Counted from the first letter of the stretch, positions 7,791 through 17,034 are shown. The stretch: DNA of 64,000 nt from CAYQJS01 sp964417895 (GCA_964417895.1 CAYQJS010000017.1:21444-85443); one strand, 5' to 3'. The notes: generated from the letters alone by a model not told the origin. Program-made: numbers and translations.

Positions 7791-8134
7791 CCTACGTCGA
7801 GGGCACTGTGATCGGCCCAAACGAACAGCGGGCGGACGTGCGCTTCATGGTTGACAGCGGCGTGGCGTACACCCTGCTGCCTCACGAGGTCTGGCAGGCA
7901 ATCGGGCTGACCCCGAAGCGGCAGCAGAGTTTTACACTCGCAGACGACACAGCCGTCACACGCCGAATCTCCGAGTGCCGTATTGACCTCCCGCAAGGTG
8001 AGAGCTATACCACGGTCATCCTGGGGGAGCCGGGCGACGAGGCGCTGCTCGGCGCCTACAGGCTCGAGGGGTTCGGCCTCATGCTCAATCCCTTTGACCG
8101 AACGCTCCAACCCATGCGCCTGATGCTCGCCTGA
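7781..8134 (+). CDS. clan AA (retropepsin-like) aspartic protease
   Basis: GTG 7781 follows AGGGGGTGAG and gives 117 residues, the size of one retropepsin-like monomer. The catalytic loop FMVDSGVAYTLLP (Asp-Ser-Gly) lies near residue 25. The second psi-loop landmark LLGAYRLEGFGLMLNP lies near residues 90-105, matching the family's LLG---LE--GL--DP. Such single-domain proteins dimerise to form an active site. In free-living bacteria their role is poorly known. It overlaps the preceding short gene and ends three bases before the MFS exporter start, so the three genes probably form one transcript. Confidence 0.75.
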   Translation: MGVTYVEGTVIGPNEQRADVRFMVDSGVAYTLLPHEVWQAIGLTPKRQQSFTLADDTAVTRRISECRIDLPQGESYTTVILGEPGDEALLGAYRLEGFGLMLNPFDRTLQPMRLMLA

Positions 8135-8137
8135 GGG

Positions 8138-9670
8138 ATGGTCACCTCCCAGACGCGGGCGCAGCTCATTCCCGTCCTGGCCGGTTTGCTGCTCGGCACC
8201 CTCGTCACGTCGCTGAGCCAGCTAGCGGTCATCACGGCGCTCCCCGTCGTAATCGCCTCCCTCGGTGGGCTGGAGCTGTATAGCTGGGCCTTCGCAGCGG
8301 CGCTGCTCACGACAACGCTCGCCATGCCCATAGGGGGCAAGCTGTCGGACGTGTACGGCCGCAAACCCGTGTACACGGTGGGCATGGCCACGTTCATCGC
8401 GGGCTCGGCCCTGGCCGGCAGCGCCCAGACCATCGAGCAGCTCATCCTCTTCCGCGGGGTCCAGGGGCTGGGCGCTGGCTTCGTACAGCCTGCCGTCTCC
8501 GCGCTCATCGCGGACCTTTTCCCCGGCGACCGACGCGGGCGCTGGCAAGGGATCAACGGCGCCATCTGGGGGCTGTCATCGGTCGTCGGACCGATCCTCG
8601 GCGGATACCTCGCCGAGCACGTCAGCTGGCGGTGGGCCTTCTATTTCAACGTGGCCCCTGGATTGTTGGCCATGCTGCTCCTCGTGCGCTTTCTGCCCCG
8701 GAGTCGAGCCCTGGTGCGGTCACGAGGGCCGGACTACGTAGGGCTGTCGCTCTTCTCGGGTGCGCTGCTGGCGCTCTTGCTTGCCAGCCTGTGGGGCGGT
8801 CGGACCGTCCCGTGGGCCTCGCCCCAGATCGCCGGCGTCCTCGCCATCGGCGCTGTCCTGTTTGCGGCGTTCCTTCGGCAGGAGGCCCGGGCGACGGAGC
8901 CCACTCTGCCGCCCGAGCTGATGCGGAACGCGACCTACCGTTCGATCCTGGCCCTCACGTTTCTCACAGGCGGCGGGCTGTTTGGCGCGATCACCTACGC
9001 GCCGCTTTACCTGCAGGCAGTCCTGGGCGTCTCCCCCACCGCCACGGGCATGCTCTTCCTCCCAGCGGTGATCGGGATGGCCGGCATGAGCGCCGTGGCC
9101 GGCATCTACATGCACCGCATCGGCTATCGTCGCCTGGCTGTCCTCACCATGGCCGTCGGGGCGACCGGCTTTGCCATACTGGCCGCGGCGGCGCCGGAGC
9201 TGGGGCCGAGTCCCATCGTCATCGGGCTGTCGCTGGTCGGAGGTGGGATCGGCCTGAGCTTCCCAGTGCTGATCGTGACCGCTCAGAACGCCGTGGCAGC
9301 CCGCGTAATGGGAGTGGCCACGTCAACGGTACAACTCACCCGCAGCCTGGGGGGGACCGTTGGGGTTGCGCTGCTCGGCGCGTATCTGGCCACCCGGGTG
9401 GCAGAAATCGTCGGCGCTGGCGCCGCGGCGCCGGCTGACATCGCCCGCCTCCTGGAGGCCCAGACCGGCGGGCCAGCCACGCAGCAGGCCGCTGCGCTGA
9501 GGGATGAGCTGGCCGCCGCGATTCGGGTGCTGTTCGCCGCTGGCGCAGCCATGATGGCCGTGGCGACGGCAATCGCGCTTCGGATGCGCGAGCCCGTCAT
9601 GCTGCCTGTCATGCTGCCTGTCATGCTGAAGGAAGCGAAGCCGGCGCCCCCACCAGGCACACCCGACTGA
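8138..9670 (+). CDS. MFS exporter, DHA2 (14-helix drug:H+ antiporter) family
   Basis: The 510-residue polytopic protein carries the MFS motif A (GGKLSDVYGRKPVYTVG) after the second helix. Motif C (GAIWGLSSVVGPILGGYLAEHVSWRWAFYFNV) is in helix 5, where the Trp-Arg-Trp-x-Phe segment is typical of DHA2. About 14 hydrophobic helices are visible. These proteins expel drugs or metabolites using the proton gradient. The start lies three bases after the protease gene. The C-terminus contains a tandem 12-base repeat that encodes VMLP twice. No TetR-type regulator is adjacent. The substrate cannot be inferred. Confidence 0.9.
   Translation: MVTSQTRAQLIPVLAGLLLGTLVTSLSQLAVITALPVVIASLGGLELYSWAFAAALLTTTLAMPIGGKLSDVYGRKPVYTVGMATFIAGSALAGSAQTIEQLILFRGVQGLGAGFVQPAVSALIADLFPGDRRGRWQGINGAIWGLSSVVGPILGGYLAEHVSWRWAFYFNVAPGLLAMLLLVRFLPRSRALVRSRGPDYVGLSLFSGALLALLLASLWGGRTVPWASPQIAGVLAIGAVLFAAFLRQEARATEPTLPPELMRNATYRSILALTFLTGGGLFGAITYAPLYLQAVLGVSPTATGMLFLPAVIGMAGMSAVAGIYMHRIGYRRLAVLTMAVGATGFAILAAAAPELGPSPIVIGLSLVGGGIGLSFPVLIVTAQNAVAARVMGVATSTVQLTRSLGGTVGVALLGAYLATRVAEIVGAGAAAPADIARLLEAQTGGPATQQAAALRDELAAAIRVLFAAGAAMMAVATAIALRMREPVMLPVMLPVMLKEAKPAPPPGTPD
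9596..9628 (+). repeat. 12-base tandem repeat at the 3' end of the MFS exporter gene
   Basis: GTCATGCTGCCT occurs twice in perfect tandem, followed by a partial third copy GTCATGCTG. The unit is four codons, so changes in copy number would only lengthen or shorten the exporter's C-terminal tail. Confidence 0.85.
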
Positions 9671-9736
9671 ACAGCGTCACGATGCACGCGCCCACTCGCG
9701 GCCTCTTTGGGCGAGAGAAGGGACAGGCGAATCCCG

Positions 9737-10999
9737 TCAGGCCAGGAGCCGCTCGAAGCGCTGCGACGCTCGGTAGGGGCCGACGATGGCGAGGCTGGCG
9801 CGCTCGTCGCGGATCACGTCCTGGGCGACCGCCTGCAGCTCCGCGGCGGTAACGGCGTCGATGGCGTCGACGACCTCGTCCACCGAATGAATCTCACCGC
9901 GGAGCAGCTCTTGCCCTCCCAGCCACGATGCCACGGCCCGCGAATCTTCCATCCGGAGCAGAAGGCGGCCCTTGATGTATTCCTTGGCCTTCACCAACTC
10001 GGCGTCCGGGATGGCGTTTGAGCGAAGCTCATCGAGCTCAGCCCGGACCGCCCGAATGCATTCGGTCGCCTTTCTGGGATCGACCGCGGCGCCGACGACG
10101 AGGGCGCCGGTATCGAGATAGTGCGCCACGCTCGAGTGGACGTCGTAGGCGAGGCTACGGTTCTCCCGGATCTCGAGGAAGAGGCGGCAGCTCATGCCCT
10201 CGCCGAGGATCGTGTTCAACACGTCAAGGGCGAAGCGGTCGGGATGAAACGCCGAGTACCCAGGGTAGCCCAGAAGGATCTGAGCTTGCTCTGTCCGTTT
10301 GGACCGCAAGCCTACCTGCGGCGTTGCCCGGCCGTCGCGAGCCGCTTCCCAGCCGCGGAATGGCGCGCGCTTCCACTCGGCCACCCGCTCGGTGACTTCG
10401 CCCACGACCCGCTCGTGGCTGAGATTCCCTGCGACGGCGACCACCGTATTCTCGGGAACGTATTGTGAAGCGTGGTACTCGAGCATCGTCTCGCGAGTAA
10501 TGCCCTCGACGGTGCTCGTGCTCCCCGCGACGTCGCGACCCAGCGCCTGGTCGGGCCACATGAGGCTGTCGAAGAGCAACCCTGCCAGCTCGCCGGGGCT
10601 GTCCTCAACCATCGCCAGCTCCTCGATCACCACTTTGCGCTCCCGCTCGAGCTCGACGGGGTCGATGCGGGAGTAGAGAAGCTGATCGATGAGCACGTCC
10701 AGCGCGGTAGAGAAGTGGTCGACGGGTACCTTGGCCCAGTAGACCGTCAGCTCTTTATCGGTCGCGGCGTTCATGACGCCGCCCACGCCCTCGATCGCCT
10801 CGGCGATCTCGCGTGGCGTGCGCCGTCGGTCGGTGCCCTTGAAGAGCATATGCTCGACGAAGTGGGAGACGCCCGCGATTGAGTCATCCTCGTATCGGGA
10901 GCCGGCGCCGACGAAGAGGCTCAGACTAACGGATTTGGTGTGGGCGAGCTCGCCGCTCAGGACGCGTAGTCCGTTCGCCAGCACCGTCTTTTCGTACAT
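9737..10999 (-). CDS. M16 family zinc metalloprotease (processing-peptidase-like)
   Basis: The inverted zinc motif HFVEHMLFKGT (HxxEH) is in the N-terminal domain, preceded by VLANGLRVLSGELAHTKSVSLSLFVGAGSRYE. This is the classic opening of mitochondrial-processing-peptidase/YmxG-type M16 proteins. At about 420 residues it contains two M16 domains; the second shows HPDRFALDVLNTILGEGMSCRLFLEIRE. Two adjacent ATG codons exist; ATG 10999 has GGGGAGA at better spacing than ATG 11005. Bacterial members cleave peptides in the cytosol and often sit near polyribonucleotide nucleotidyltransferase genes, which is not the case here. The gene is monocistronic and convergent with the MFS exporter. Confidence 0.9.
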   Translation of the reverse strand: MYEKTVLANGLRVLSGELAHTKSVSLSLFVGAGSRYEDDSIAGVSHFVEHMLFKGTDRRRTPREIAEAIEGVGGVMNAATDKELTVYWAKVPVDHFSTALDVLIDQLLYSRIDPVELERERKVVIEELAMVEDSPGELAGLLFDSLMWPDQALGRDVAGSTSTVEGITRETMLEYHASQYVPENTVVAVAGNLSHERVVGEVTERVAEWKRAPFRGWEAARDGRATPQVGLRSKRTEQAQILLGYPGYSAFHPDRFALDVLNTILGEGMSCRLFLEIRENRSLAYDVHSSVAHYLDTGALVVGAAVDPRKATECIRAVRAELDELRSNAIPDAELVKAKEYIKGRLLLRMEDSRAVASWLGGQELLRGEIHSVDEVVDAIDAVTAAELQAVAQDVIRDERASLAIVGPYRASQRFERLLA

Positions 11000-11212
11000 C
11001 GACATTCTCCCCGGCGCGCCCCTGGCACGGGTCACCGATGTGGTCGAGCTGGCCGTTGGGCAGCGGACCGGGTGATGAGCTTGCTATTTGAGGCTCTCGC
11101 GCACAATTATACGGCCCACAACCCGCCCACCGGACGGCAGTCGAGGCCCCCTGAGGCAGCCGTGTTCAACTGGTACTCGGCGCCCACCTTCGTCGCGATG
11201 TTTCCTCTTCTG

Positions 11213-11644
11213 GCTCCTGGGGGCGCCGCCGCGCAGATCCTAGAGCTGCGAGTGGTGATGGCCGACAGCGCCTTCGCCTCCAAAGAGTGGGTCGTCCAGC
11301 ACGAGTTCGCGAAGCTGGCCAACCTGCCGGGCTGGATGGCGCCTGTGGTCGTGGCGATGGGGTCGCTCCAGACGGGTGTGGACGCCTGAGAGATCGCTCC
11401 GGTGAAGCACGTCGGGCGCATCAGTCCTCGCCCGCTGATGATCATCCACGGGGATCAGGACGAGGTGTTCCTGGTCAAGAACGCCATGTTGCTCGCCTCG
11501 GCTGCTGGCGAGCCGACCGAGTTGTGGATCGTCCCTGGCGTTGGGCACTCGCGCTTGGATGGATCGGATCCCGCCGGATACGTGAGCCGGGTGGCGGGTT
11601 TCTTCGATCGTGCGCTGCTGCCAGGGCAGGCGCGCTCGGCATGA
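11213..11644 (+). pseudogene. alpha/beta hydrolase remnant (5' truncated, in-frame TGA)
   Basis: The frame reads APGGAAAQILELRVVMADSAFASKEW, the region just after the nucleophile elbow of alpha/beta hydrolases. It runs to GSLQTGVDA, meets TGA at 11387-11389, then continues in the same frame as SPRPLMIIHGDQDEVFLVKNA and ELWIVPGVGHSRLDGSDP. Those last two segments hold the expected acid (Asp of GDQDE) and the catalytic His (GVGH). The N-terminal third, including the G-x-S-x-G serine, is missing. The combination of truncation and internal stop indicates a decayed gene. TGA read-through or reassignment is unlikely, because TGA is used as a normal stop throughout the window. Confidence 0.7.
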
Positions 11645-11678
11645 GGTAGTATGCGTGCCACGCGGCAGCGGAGTCCTG

Positions 11679-12401
11679 ATGGAGATCGCGCCCGGCGTCC
11701 ACCAGTTCTGGGGGCTCGGATGCCGGGTCTTTGCCCTGCTGGGCGACGCCATCACGCTCATCGACGCCGGCGCGCCCGGGAACCGGCCCTTTGTGCTGCA
11801 CCAGCTCCGTAAGCTGGGCAGGAGCGCGAATGATGTCGAGCGCATCATCCTCACGCACTACCACCTCGACCATCGCGGCGCAGCGGGCGAGCTGCGGCGG
11901 GCCTCGGGGGCGGACATCCACATCCATGCGAGCGAGGCGCCCTACCTCCGAGGCGAGCTCACGTACCCGAATCCGGTCAACCGGGGCGTAGCGCCGACCC
12001 TCGCGGTTGTTACTGAGCCGCTCTTTGCAGCGACGCGAGGCGGTCCGCTGCCCGCTCGGGAGCTCAACGACGGTGATGTGATCAACGTGCGGGGAGGCCT
12101 CCACGTGCTCCACTCCCCGGGCCACACTCGAGGGAGCATCGTGCTCTGGCTGCCGCAGGAGGGCCTACTCTTCGCCGGGGATACGATGGGTTTCCGCCGC
12201 GGCCGACTCCAACAGCCCGAGGCCCGGGTGAGCGAGGACGCGGAGGTCGCCCGCGCCTCGCTGGAGCGCCTGGCGGCCGTCGACTTCGACACGATCTGCT
12301 TCAGCCACTTCGAGCCGATGCCGAGCGGCGGGAAGCGCGCGCTCGAAGAGCTGGCTGCGACCTGGTCCAGCGAGTTCCGATCGCATGCGGCAGGGTTCTG
12401 A
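11679..12401 (+). CDS. MBL-fold metallo-hydrolase
   Basis: The product is 240 residues from ATG 11679 and carries all metal-binding landmarks of the metallo-beta-lactamase fold. They are THYHLDHRG (HxHxDH, near residue 66), HSPGHTRGS, FAGDTMG, and a terminal CFSHFEP histidine. The early strand ITLIDAGAPGN is also typical. Most close relatives are glyoxalase-II-like or lactonase-like hydrolases acting on thioesters or lactones in the cytosol; the substrate is not evident. A longer frame upstream exists, but its extra residues look noncoding. The gene is directly followed by the acyl-CoA synthetase fusion on the same strand, so a role with acyl thioesters is possible. Confidence 0.88.
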   Translation: MEIAPGVHQFWGLGCRVFALLGDAITLIDAGAPGNRPFVLHQLRKLGRSANDVERIILTHYHLDHRGAAGELRRASGADIHIHASEAPYLRGELTYPNPVNRGVAPTLAVVTEPLFAATRGGPLPARELNDGDVINVRGGLHVLHSPGHTRGSIVLWLPQEGLLFAGDTMGFRRGRLQQPEARVSEDAEVARASLERLAAVDFDTICFSHFEPMPSGGKRALEELAATWSSEFRSHAAGF

Positions 12402-12447
12402 TGGAAACCCCGGCGCACTGCCCGGCGCGCTGAAGGTAGAGAGAAGT

Positions 12448-15048
12448 ATGGTCGCCAGTGCGGAGGCCGCTGCGCCGCGCCAGGAGCAATCCTCAAGCGG
12501 GACGCTGGGCGAGCTGCTATCCGAGGCTGCTCGCCGTTACGCTCGTAACCCGGCGCTGGTGATCAAGCCCGGCGTTCGTACGCGCATCGTCACGTATACA
12601 GAGCTGGAGCGGCTGTCGCTCCGCGCCGGGCGCTATCTCCCAGAGCGGGGCGTGCAGAAGGGCGACCGGGTGGTGGTGTGGGCACCGAATATGCCCGAGT
12701 GGGTCGAGCTCTTCTTCGGCTGCATGAAGATCGGGGCGGTACTCGTGCCCATCGATGTCCGCAGCGCACCGGACTTCGTCGCCGCCGTGGTGCGCCAAAC
12801 CGAGCCCAAACTGGCCGTCCTCTCGCGCGCCACCGCGAAGTTGGCGGAGGGCCTGGACGTCCCCTCATTCCACCTGGAGGAGTTGGAGGCAGAGCTTGCC
12901 AGGGCGGCCGATCCTGTTGGAGGGCCGGGCAATGAGCTGGCGGTGGGCCCCGACGACCTGGCAGAGATCGTCTTTACCTCCGGCACCACAGGCGACCCGA
13001 AGGGCGTGATGTTGAGTCACCGCAACATCGTCTCGAACGTGCGCAGCGCCAACGAGGTGCTGCCCATCAAGCCGGGCTTTCGACTGCTCTCACTCCTCCC
13101 TCTCAGCCACATGTTTGAACAGAGCGTGGGACTGCTGGCGGCACTCTCGGGCGGGGCCCGCGTCGTCTACCCGGTAAGTCGTCAACCCAGCGTCCTGTTC
13201 AGGACTATGGCCGAGAACCGCATCACGATGCTTTGCCTCGTGCCCCAGGCGCTGCGGTTGTTCTGGAACGCCATCGAACGGGAGGCGCGCCGACAGGGCC
13301 GCGAGGCGACATTCGCCAGGCTCCTGCCCCTCGCCGAGTGGCTCCCCATGAAGCTGCGCCGCGTCCTCTTTCGATCGGTGCACGCCCGCATGGGTGGGAG
13401 CCTTGACCTGGCGATCTCCGGCGGCGCGTACCTCGATCCGGCGCTGGCCCACCGGTGGGAGCTGCTCGGGGTTTCAGTGCTGCAGGGTTACGGTGCGACG
13501 GAAGCCTCGCCCATCATCGCCTGCGATCACCCCGGCCAGCGGAAGCCCGATGCCGTCGGTCGCGCCTATCCGGGCGTCGACGTCCGGATCGACGTGGACG
13601 GCGAGATCCTCGCCCGCGGCCCGAACATCTTCCAGGGCTACTGGCGTAATCCGCAGGCGACCGCGGCCGTCCTGGACGATGGCTGCTACCGCACCGGGGA
13701 CCTTGGGTCCCTCGACGGGGAAGGCTACCTGCACCTCAAGGGACGCAAGAAGGATCTCATCGTCCTCGCGAACGGCCAGAACGTCTACCCTGAGGACATC
13801 GAGAACGAGCTGGCGCGACACCCGGCCGTCGCGGAGGGGGTCGTCGTGGGGCTCGACCGCGGCGAGGGGAGCATCGAGGTGCACGCCGCGCTGTTGATGC
13901 GCGACGCCGACCATGCCGCCGAGGCTGTCCGCGAGACCAACGACCGGCTGGCCGATCACCAGCGCATCCAGGGGTACACGGTGTGGCCGCTGGATGATTT
14001 CCCGCGCACCCACACGCTCAAGGTCAAGAAGGGGGAGGTGCTGGACTACCTGAAGGGGCGCCGCGACGGACACACGGCGGCCGTTGAGCCGCCCCCCCCC
14101 GAGACGCCGTCCGAAAACCCCCTCGTTGGTTTGATCAGCGAGCTAGCATCTGTACCCGCCTCGCAGATCCAGCCCGAGACCACGCTAGGCGAGGACCTTG
14201 GCCTGGACTCGCTGGGCAGGGTGGAATTGCTCTCCGCAGTCGAGAGCGAGCTGGGAACCTACGTCGACGAGAGCCTGATCTCGCCCGAGACGACGGTCGC
14301 GGAGCTGGAGCGCCTGGTGACGGCGTCTCAGGCGCGGGCCGCCGGCATCAAGTTCTGTGCCTGGCCCCTCCATCCGCTGGCAGCCGTTGGGCGCGAGCTG
14401 TTCCTGCAGCTCGTGGTGTTCCCCCTCTACCACCTGTTCTGGCGGGTGCGCGTTATCGGGCAGCAGCGGTTGCGCGGCCTGGACCAGCCTGTGATGATCG
14501 CCGCCAACCATCACTTCGGCTCGGCTACTTTCGGATTCGACCCCGCAGCGGTGTGGATGGCGCTTCCTCGCGAGCTGCGACGGCGGACTTGCACCGCTGG
14601 CGAGGAGCACGCCGTGTTCGATCGCCCCCTCCGGGGCTGGTTCGCACGCCTCACCAATGCATTCCCTCTGTCGCAAAGCGGCAACGTCCGTGGCAGCCTG
14701 GAGTACATCGGGCGTCTCCTGGATTTGGGCTGGTCGATTCTGATCTTCCCGGAAGGGAGGCTGACGCTCGGCGGGCCGCTGCAGCCCTTCCTGGGAGGCA
14801 CCGGAATGGTGGCCGTGGAAGGGAGAACGCCTGTCGTCCCGGTGTGGATTGAAGTCGAGCAGGAGAGCGTACTCCAGAGCCCTCGATCGCCGTGGCGGGG
14901 AGCTTTCACCGTCCATATCGGGGGCCCGCTCACGTTCGCACCGGGCACACCTTATGGAGAAGCGACGGCTCGCATCGAAGCCGCCGTGGGAGCCTTGCGC
15001 GACATCGCCCGGGCGTCGATTGACGCAGACGGCAAGCGACCCCTATAG
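12448..15048 (+). CDS. acyl-CoA/acyl-ACP synthetase - acyl carrier protein - acyltransferase fusion
   Basis: The product is 866 residues from ATG 12448. Residues about 25-540 form an AMP-forming adenylation enzyme with P-loop TSGTTGDPKGVMLSH (about 177-191), GYGATEASP, YRTGDLG and LKGRKKDLIVLANGQNVYPEDIE. Residues about 555-635 form an acyl carrier protein with the phosphopantetheine serine in GLDSLGRVE (about 588). Residues about 660-850 form a PlsC-type acyltransferase with NHHFGSATFGFD (about 687) and FPEGRLT (about 767). The enzyme could activate a fatty acid, load it on its own ACP and pass it to a lysophospholipid or glycerol phosphate, as Aas does with separate ACP. The acyltransferase motif has more residues between the His and the next Asp than usual. 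A GTG at 12385 is an alternative start. Confidence 0.88.
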   Translation: MVASAEAAAPRQEQSSSGTLGELLSEAARRYARNPALVIKPGVRTRIVTYTELERLSLRAGRYLPERGVQKGDRVVVWAPNMPEWVELFFGCMKIGAVLVPIDVRSAPDFVAAVVRQTEPKLAVLSRATAKLAEGLDVPSFHLEELEAELARAADPVGGPGNELAVGPDDLAEIVFTSGTTGDPKGVMLSHRNIVSNVRSANEVLPIKPGFRLLSLLPLSHMFEQSVGLLAALSGGARVVYPVSRQPSVLFRTMAENRITMLCLVPQALRLFWNAIEREARRQGREATFARLLPLAEWLPMKLRRVLFRSVHARMGGSLDLAISGGAYLDPALAHRWELLGVSVLQGYGATEASPIIACDHPGQRKPDAVGRAYPGVDVRIDVDGEILARGPNIFQGYWRNPQATAAVLDDGCYRTGDLGSLDGEGYLHLKGRKKDLIVLANGQNVYPEDIENELARHPAVAEGVVVGLDRGEGSIEVHAALLMRDADHAAEAVRETNDRLADHQRIQGYTVWPLDDFPRTHTLKVKKGEVLDYLKGRRDGHTAAVEPPPPETPSENPLVGLISELASVPASQIQPETTLGEDLGLDSLGRVELLSAVESELGTYVDESLISPETTVAELERLVTASQARAAGIKFCAWPLHPLAAVGRELFLQLVVFPLYHLFWRVRVIGQQRLRGLDQPVMIAANHHFGSATFGFDPAAVWMALPRELRRRTCTAGEEHAVFDRPLRGWFARLTNAFPLSQSGNVRGSLEYIGRLLDLGWSILIFPEGRLTLGGPLQPFLGGTGMVAVEGRTPVVPVWIEVEQESVLQSPRSPWRGAFTVHIGGPLTFAPGTPYGEATARIEAAVGALRDIARASIDADGKRPL

Positions 15049-15163
15049 TCGCGCGCCAAGGCCGAACCGGGAGGCCCGGGGGATCGCGCCGGACAGTCGT
15101 TGACTTCAGCTTGAACCTCCGACTCTTGGAGCCGCCCTCATTCGCACCGTCGCGCCTCTCTGG

Positions 15164-16363
15164 ATGGTGGCCTACGGCGCCGCGAAGGTCGGCACCGGCA
15201 TTCACGATTGGTTCTTTAACGCGGTAGCCGGCCTGTTTCTCGCCAGCTACGGCATGCCGAATGTGGCCATTGGCTTCCTGGCCAACGAGCGCTCTTTCAT
15301 AGGCAGCCTCTTTCAGCCCGCCTTCGGGGCGCTAAGCGATCGCGCTCGGACGCCGTTCGGGCGCAGGAGGCCCTTCATGCTGGTGGCCACGCCTGTGGTG
15401 GTCCTGGGGTTCCTGATCCTGGCGACCCGGCCCCCAGCCTGGCTGGTAGTCGCCGTCTTCATCCTCGGCCCGCTGTTCGTCGGCTTCGCAGAGGTCCCGT
15501 ACAAGGCGCTCCTGCCCGATACGGTCGTCCCCGAGCAGCGGGGGACGGTGAGCGGCATCAACGTCCTGATGGGCATGGCGGGGGGCCTGGTTCTGCTGGT
15601 CGTGGCTCTCGCTTTCTGGGGCGAGCGGCCGGATCTCGTCTTCCTGCTCGTAGCAGGCGCCTTCGGCCTCGGGTTTGCGATTACCATTGCCTCGGTGCCG
15701 GAACCGCCCGCGCCATCCCGGCGCGAGCCGGAGCCAGCCCTGCACCCCTGGGCGTATGTGCAGGGCATTCTGCAGTATGGCGACGCCACGCGATATGTTG
15801 CGTGCTACTTCTTCTTCTGGTTCGGCATCGGCGGGATCACCCCATTCCTCACCCGCTTCGGCAATCTGGAGCTGGGGATCCCGGAAGACGAGACGTTCGT
15901 TCTGCTACTGGCCGTTGCCCTCGCCACGCTGTTGTTCTCGGTTCCGGCGGGCTGGCTCGGCGATCGGTACGGCAAAAGGCGAGTGACGGCCTGGGGGCTG
16001 CTCATTTTCCCAGTGTTCATCCTGATTGGCTCTCAGGTCCAGACCCGAGAGCAGGTCCTGCCCATCCTGGTGCTGGCCGGGATCGGGCAGGCGATTCCCT
16101 CGGTGCTCGCCTATCCGCTGTTCACCGAGCTGGTGCCCGCTCGCCGCATGGGAGAACTGACGGGCCTCAGCAGCATGACGTGGGCGCTCGCGCAGCCGCT
16201 GGGCGCTACCGTACTGGGGGCCGTGGCCGACCAGACGGGGACGCTCCGCAGCGTGCTCGTGGGTGGCGCCGTGTCATTGCTCGTGTCCTGGGCGATCCTG
16301 CAGACGGTGCGTGAGCCGTCGGAGGTGCCTGAGCGGCTGGAAGAAGGGGAGCTGTCGCCATAG
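15164..16363 (+). CDS. MFS transporter (sugar/SLC45-like or BCD-like)
   Basis: The 399-residue protein has about twelve hydrophobic helices. After helix 2 it shows FQPAFGALSDRARTPFGRRRPFM, the RTPFGRRRPF motif shared by SLC45/GPH-type sugar carriers and the bacteriochlorophyll-delivery family. The second half has the equivalent VPAGWLGDRYGKRR. It lies 115 bases after the acyltransferase fusion, without a clear ribosome site, and a start further upstream is possible. The gene ends a few bases before the DNA glycosylase frame. The substrate is unknown; a disaccharide or tetrapyrrole-like cargo would fit the motif but neither is supported by neighbours. Confidence 0.82.
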   Translation: MVAYGAAKVGTGIHDWFFNAVAGLFLASYGMPNVAIGFLANERSFIGSLFQPAFGALSDRARTPFGRRRPFMLVATPVVVLGFLILATRPPAWLVVAVFILGPLFVGFAEVPYKALLPDTVVPEQRGTVSGINVLMGMAGGLVLLVVALAFWGERPDLVFLLVAGAFGLGFAITIASVPEPPAPSRREPEPALHPWAYVQGILQYGDATRYVACYFFFWFGIGGITPFLTRFGNLELGIPEDETFVLLLAVALATLLFSVPAGWLGDRYGKRRVTAWGLLIFPVFILIGSQVQTREQVLPILVLAGIGQAIPSVLAYPLFTELVPARRMGELTGLSSMTWALAQPLGATVLGAVADQTGTLRSVLVGGAVSLLVSWAILQTVREPSEVPERLEEGELSP

Positions 16364-16455
16364 CGAGGACGCGCCACAGCCGGACCTCCGACCCCCGACC
16401 TGCGGACGGCCGTCTGTTCGCTCGCGAGTGGGACGCCGCACGCGCCGCGTGGGCG

Positions 16456-17034
16456 GTGGGCGACCCGTCGCTCTACCGCATCGCCCCGGAGGTCCCCGTC
16501 GATCGCCCCATCGACGAGATGCCGAGCCACTTCGCGGCGCTAACCCGCGCGATAGTGCACCAGCAAGTGTCGATAGCTGCCGGGCGCGCCATCGCGGCGC
16601 GCTTTCGCGCGGCCTGCGGCGGTGAGTGGACGGCGCAGGCGGTGCTGGGCCTGACGGACCACGCGCTTCGCGAGGCTGGCCTCTCGACGGCGAAGGCGCG
16701 CTACGTGCTCGCCCTCGCGGACGCCGAGCTGCACGGAGGGTTGCTCGGCCTCGAGGTCATGACGGACGAGGACGTTATCCCGCGCCTCACCCAGCTCCCG
16801 GGTGTAGGGGTGTGGACGGCTAAAATGTTCCTGCTCTTTCACCTGCATCGCCCCGACGTGTTCGCTGGCGAGGACCTCGGCCTCCGCCTGGGGGTCCGGC
16901 TGCTCGACCGGGCCGAGGCGCCGCCATCGCCAGGCCAGGCGGAAGCGCGGGCGGCCGCCTGGCAGCCGTACCGCAGCCTCGCGTCGCTCGTGCTCTGGGA
17001 CCTGCTGCGGAGGGCACGGGTGCGCCCGGCCTGA
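16456..17034 (+). CDS. DNA-3-methyladenine glycosylase II-like (HhH-GPD, AlkA family)
   Basis: The helix-hairpin-helix LTQLPGVGVWTAKMFLLF is followed by HRPDVFAGEDLGLR, which places the catalytic Asp where AlkA-type glycosylases have it. The start of the domain, FAALTRAIVHQQVSIAAGRAIAARF, matches the family's I--QQ-S motif. These enzymes excise alkylated bases in base-excision repair. From GTG 16456 the protein is 192 residues. Homology-like sequence (FAREWDAARAAW) extends about 15-20 codons upstream in the same frame, but no ATG/GTG/TTG start is found there. The real start may therefore be unusual or lost. The gene follows the MFS transporter almost directly. Confidence 0.85.
   Translation: MGDPSLYRIAPEVPVDRPIDEMPSHFAALTRAIVHQQVSIAAGRAIAARFRAACGGEWTAQAVLGLTDHALREAGLSTAKARYVLALADAELHGGLLGLEVMTDEDVIPRLTQLPGVGVWTAKMFLLFHLHRPDVFAGEDLGLRLGVRLLDRAEAPPSPGQAEARAAAWQPYRSLASLVLWDLLRRARVRPA

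Noticed and set aside
11387..11389. TGA as selenocysteine or reassigned codon in the alpha/beta hydrolase
   Set aside because: There is no SECIS-like context, the position is not a known Sec site, and TGA ends many other genes here.
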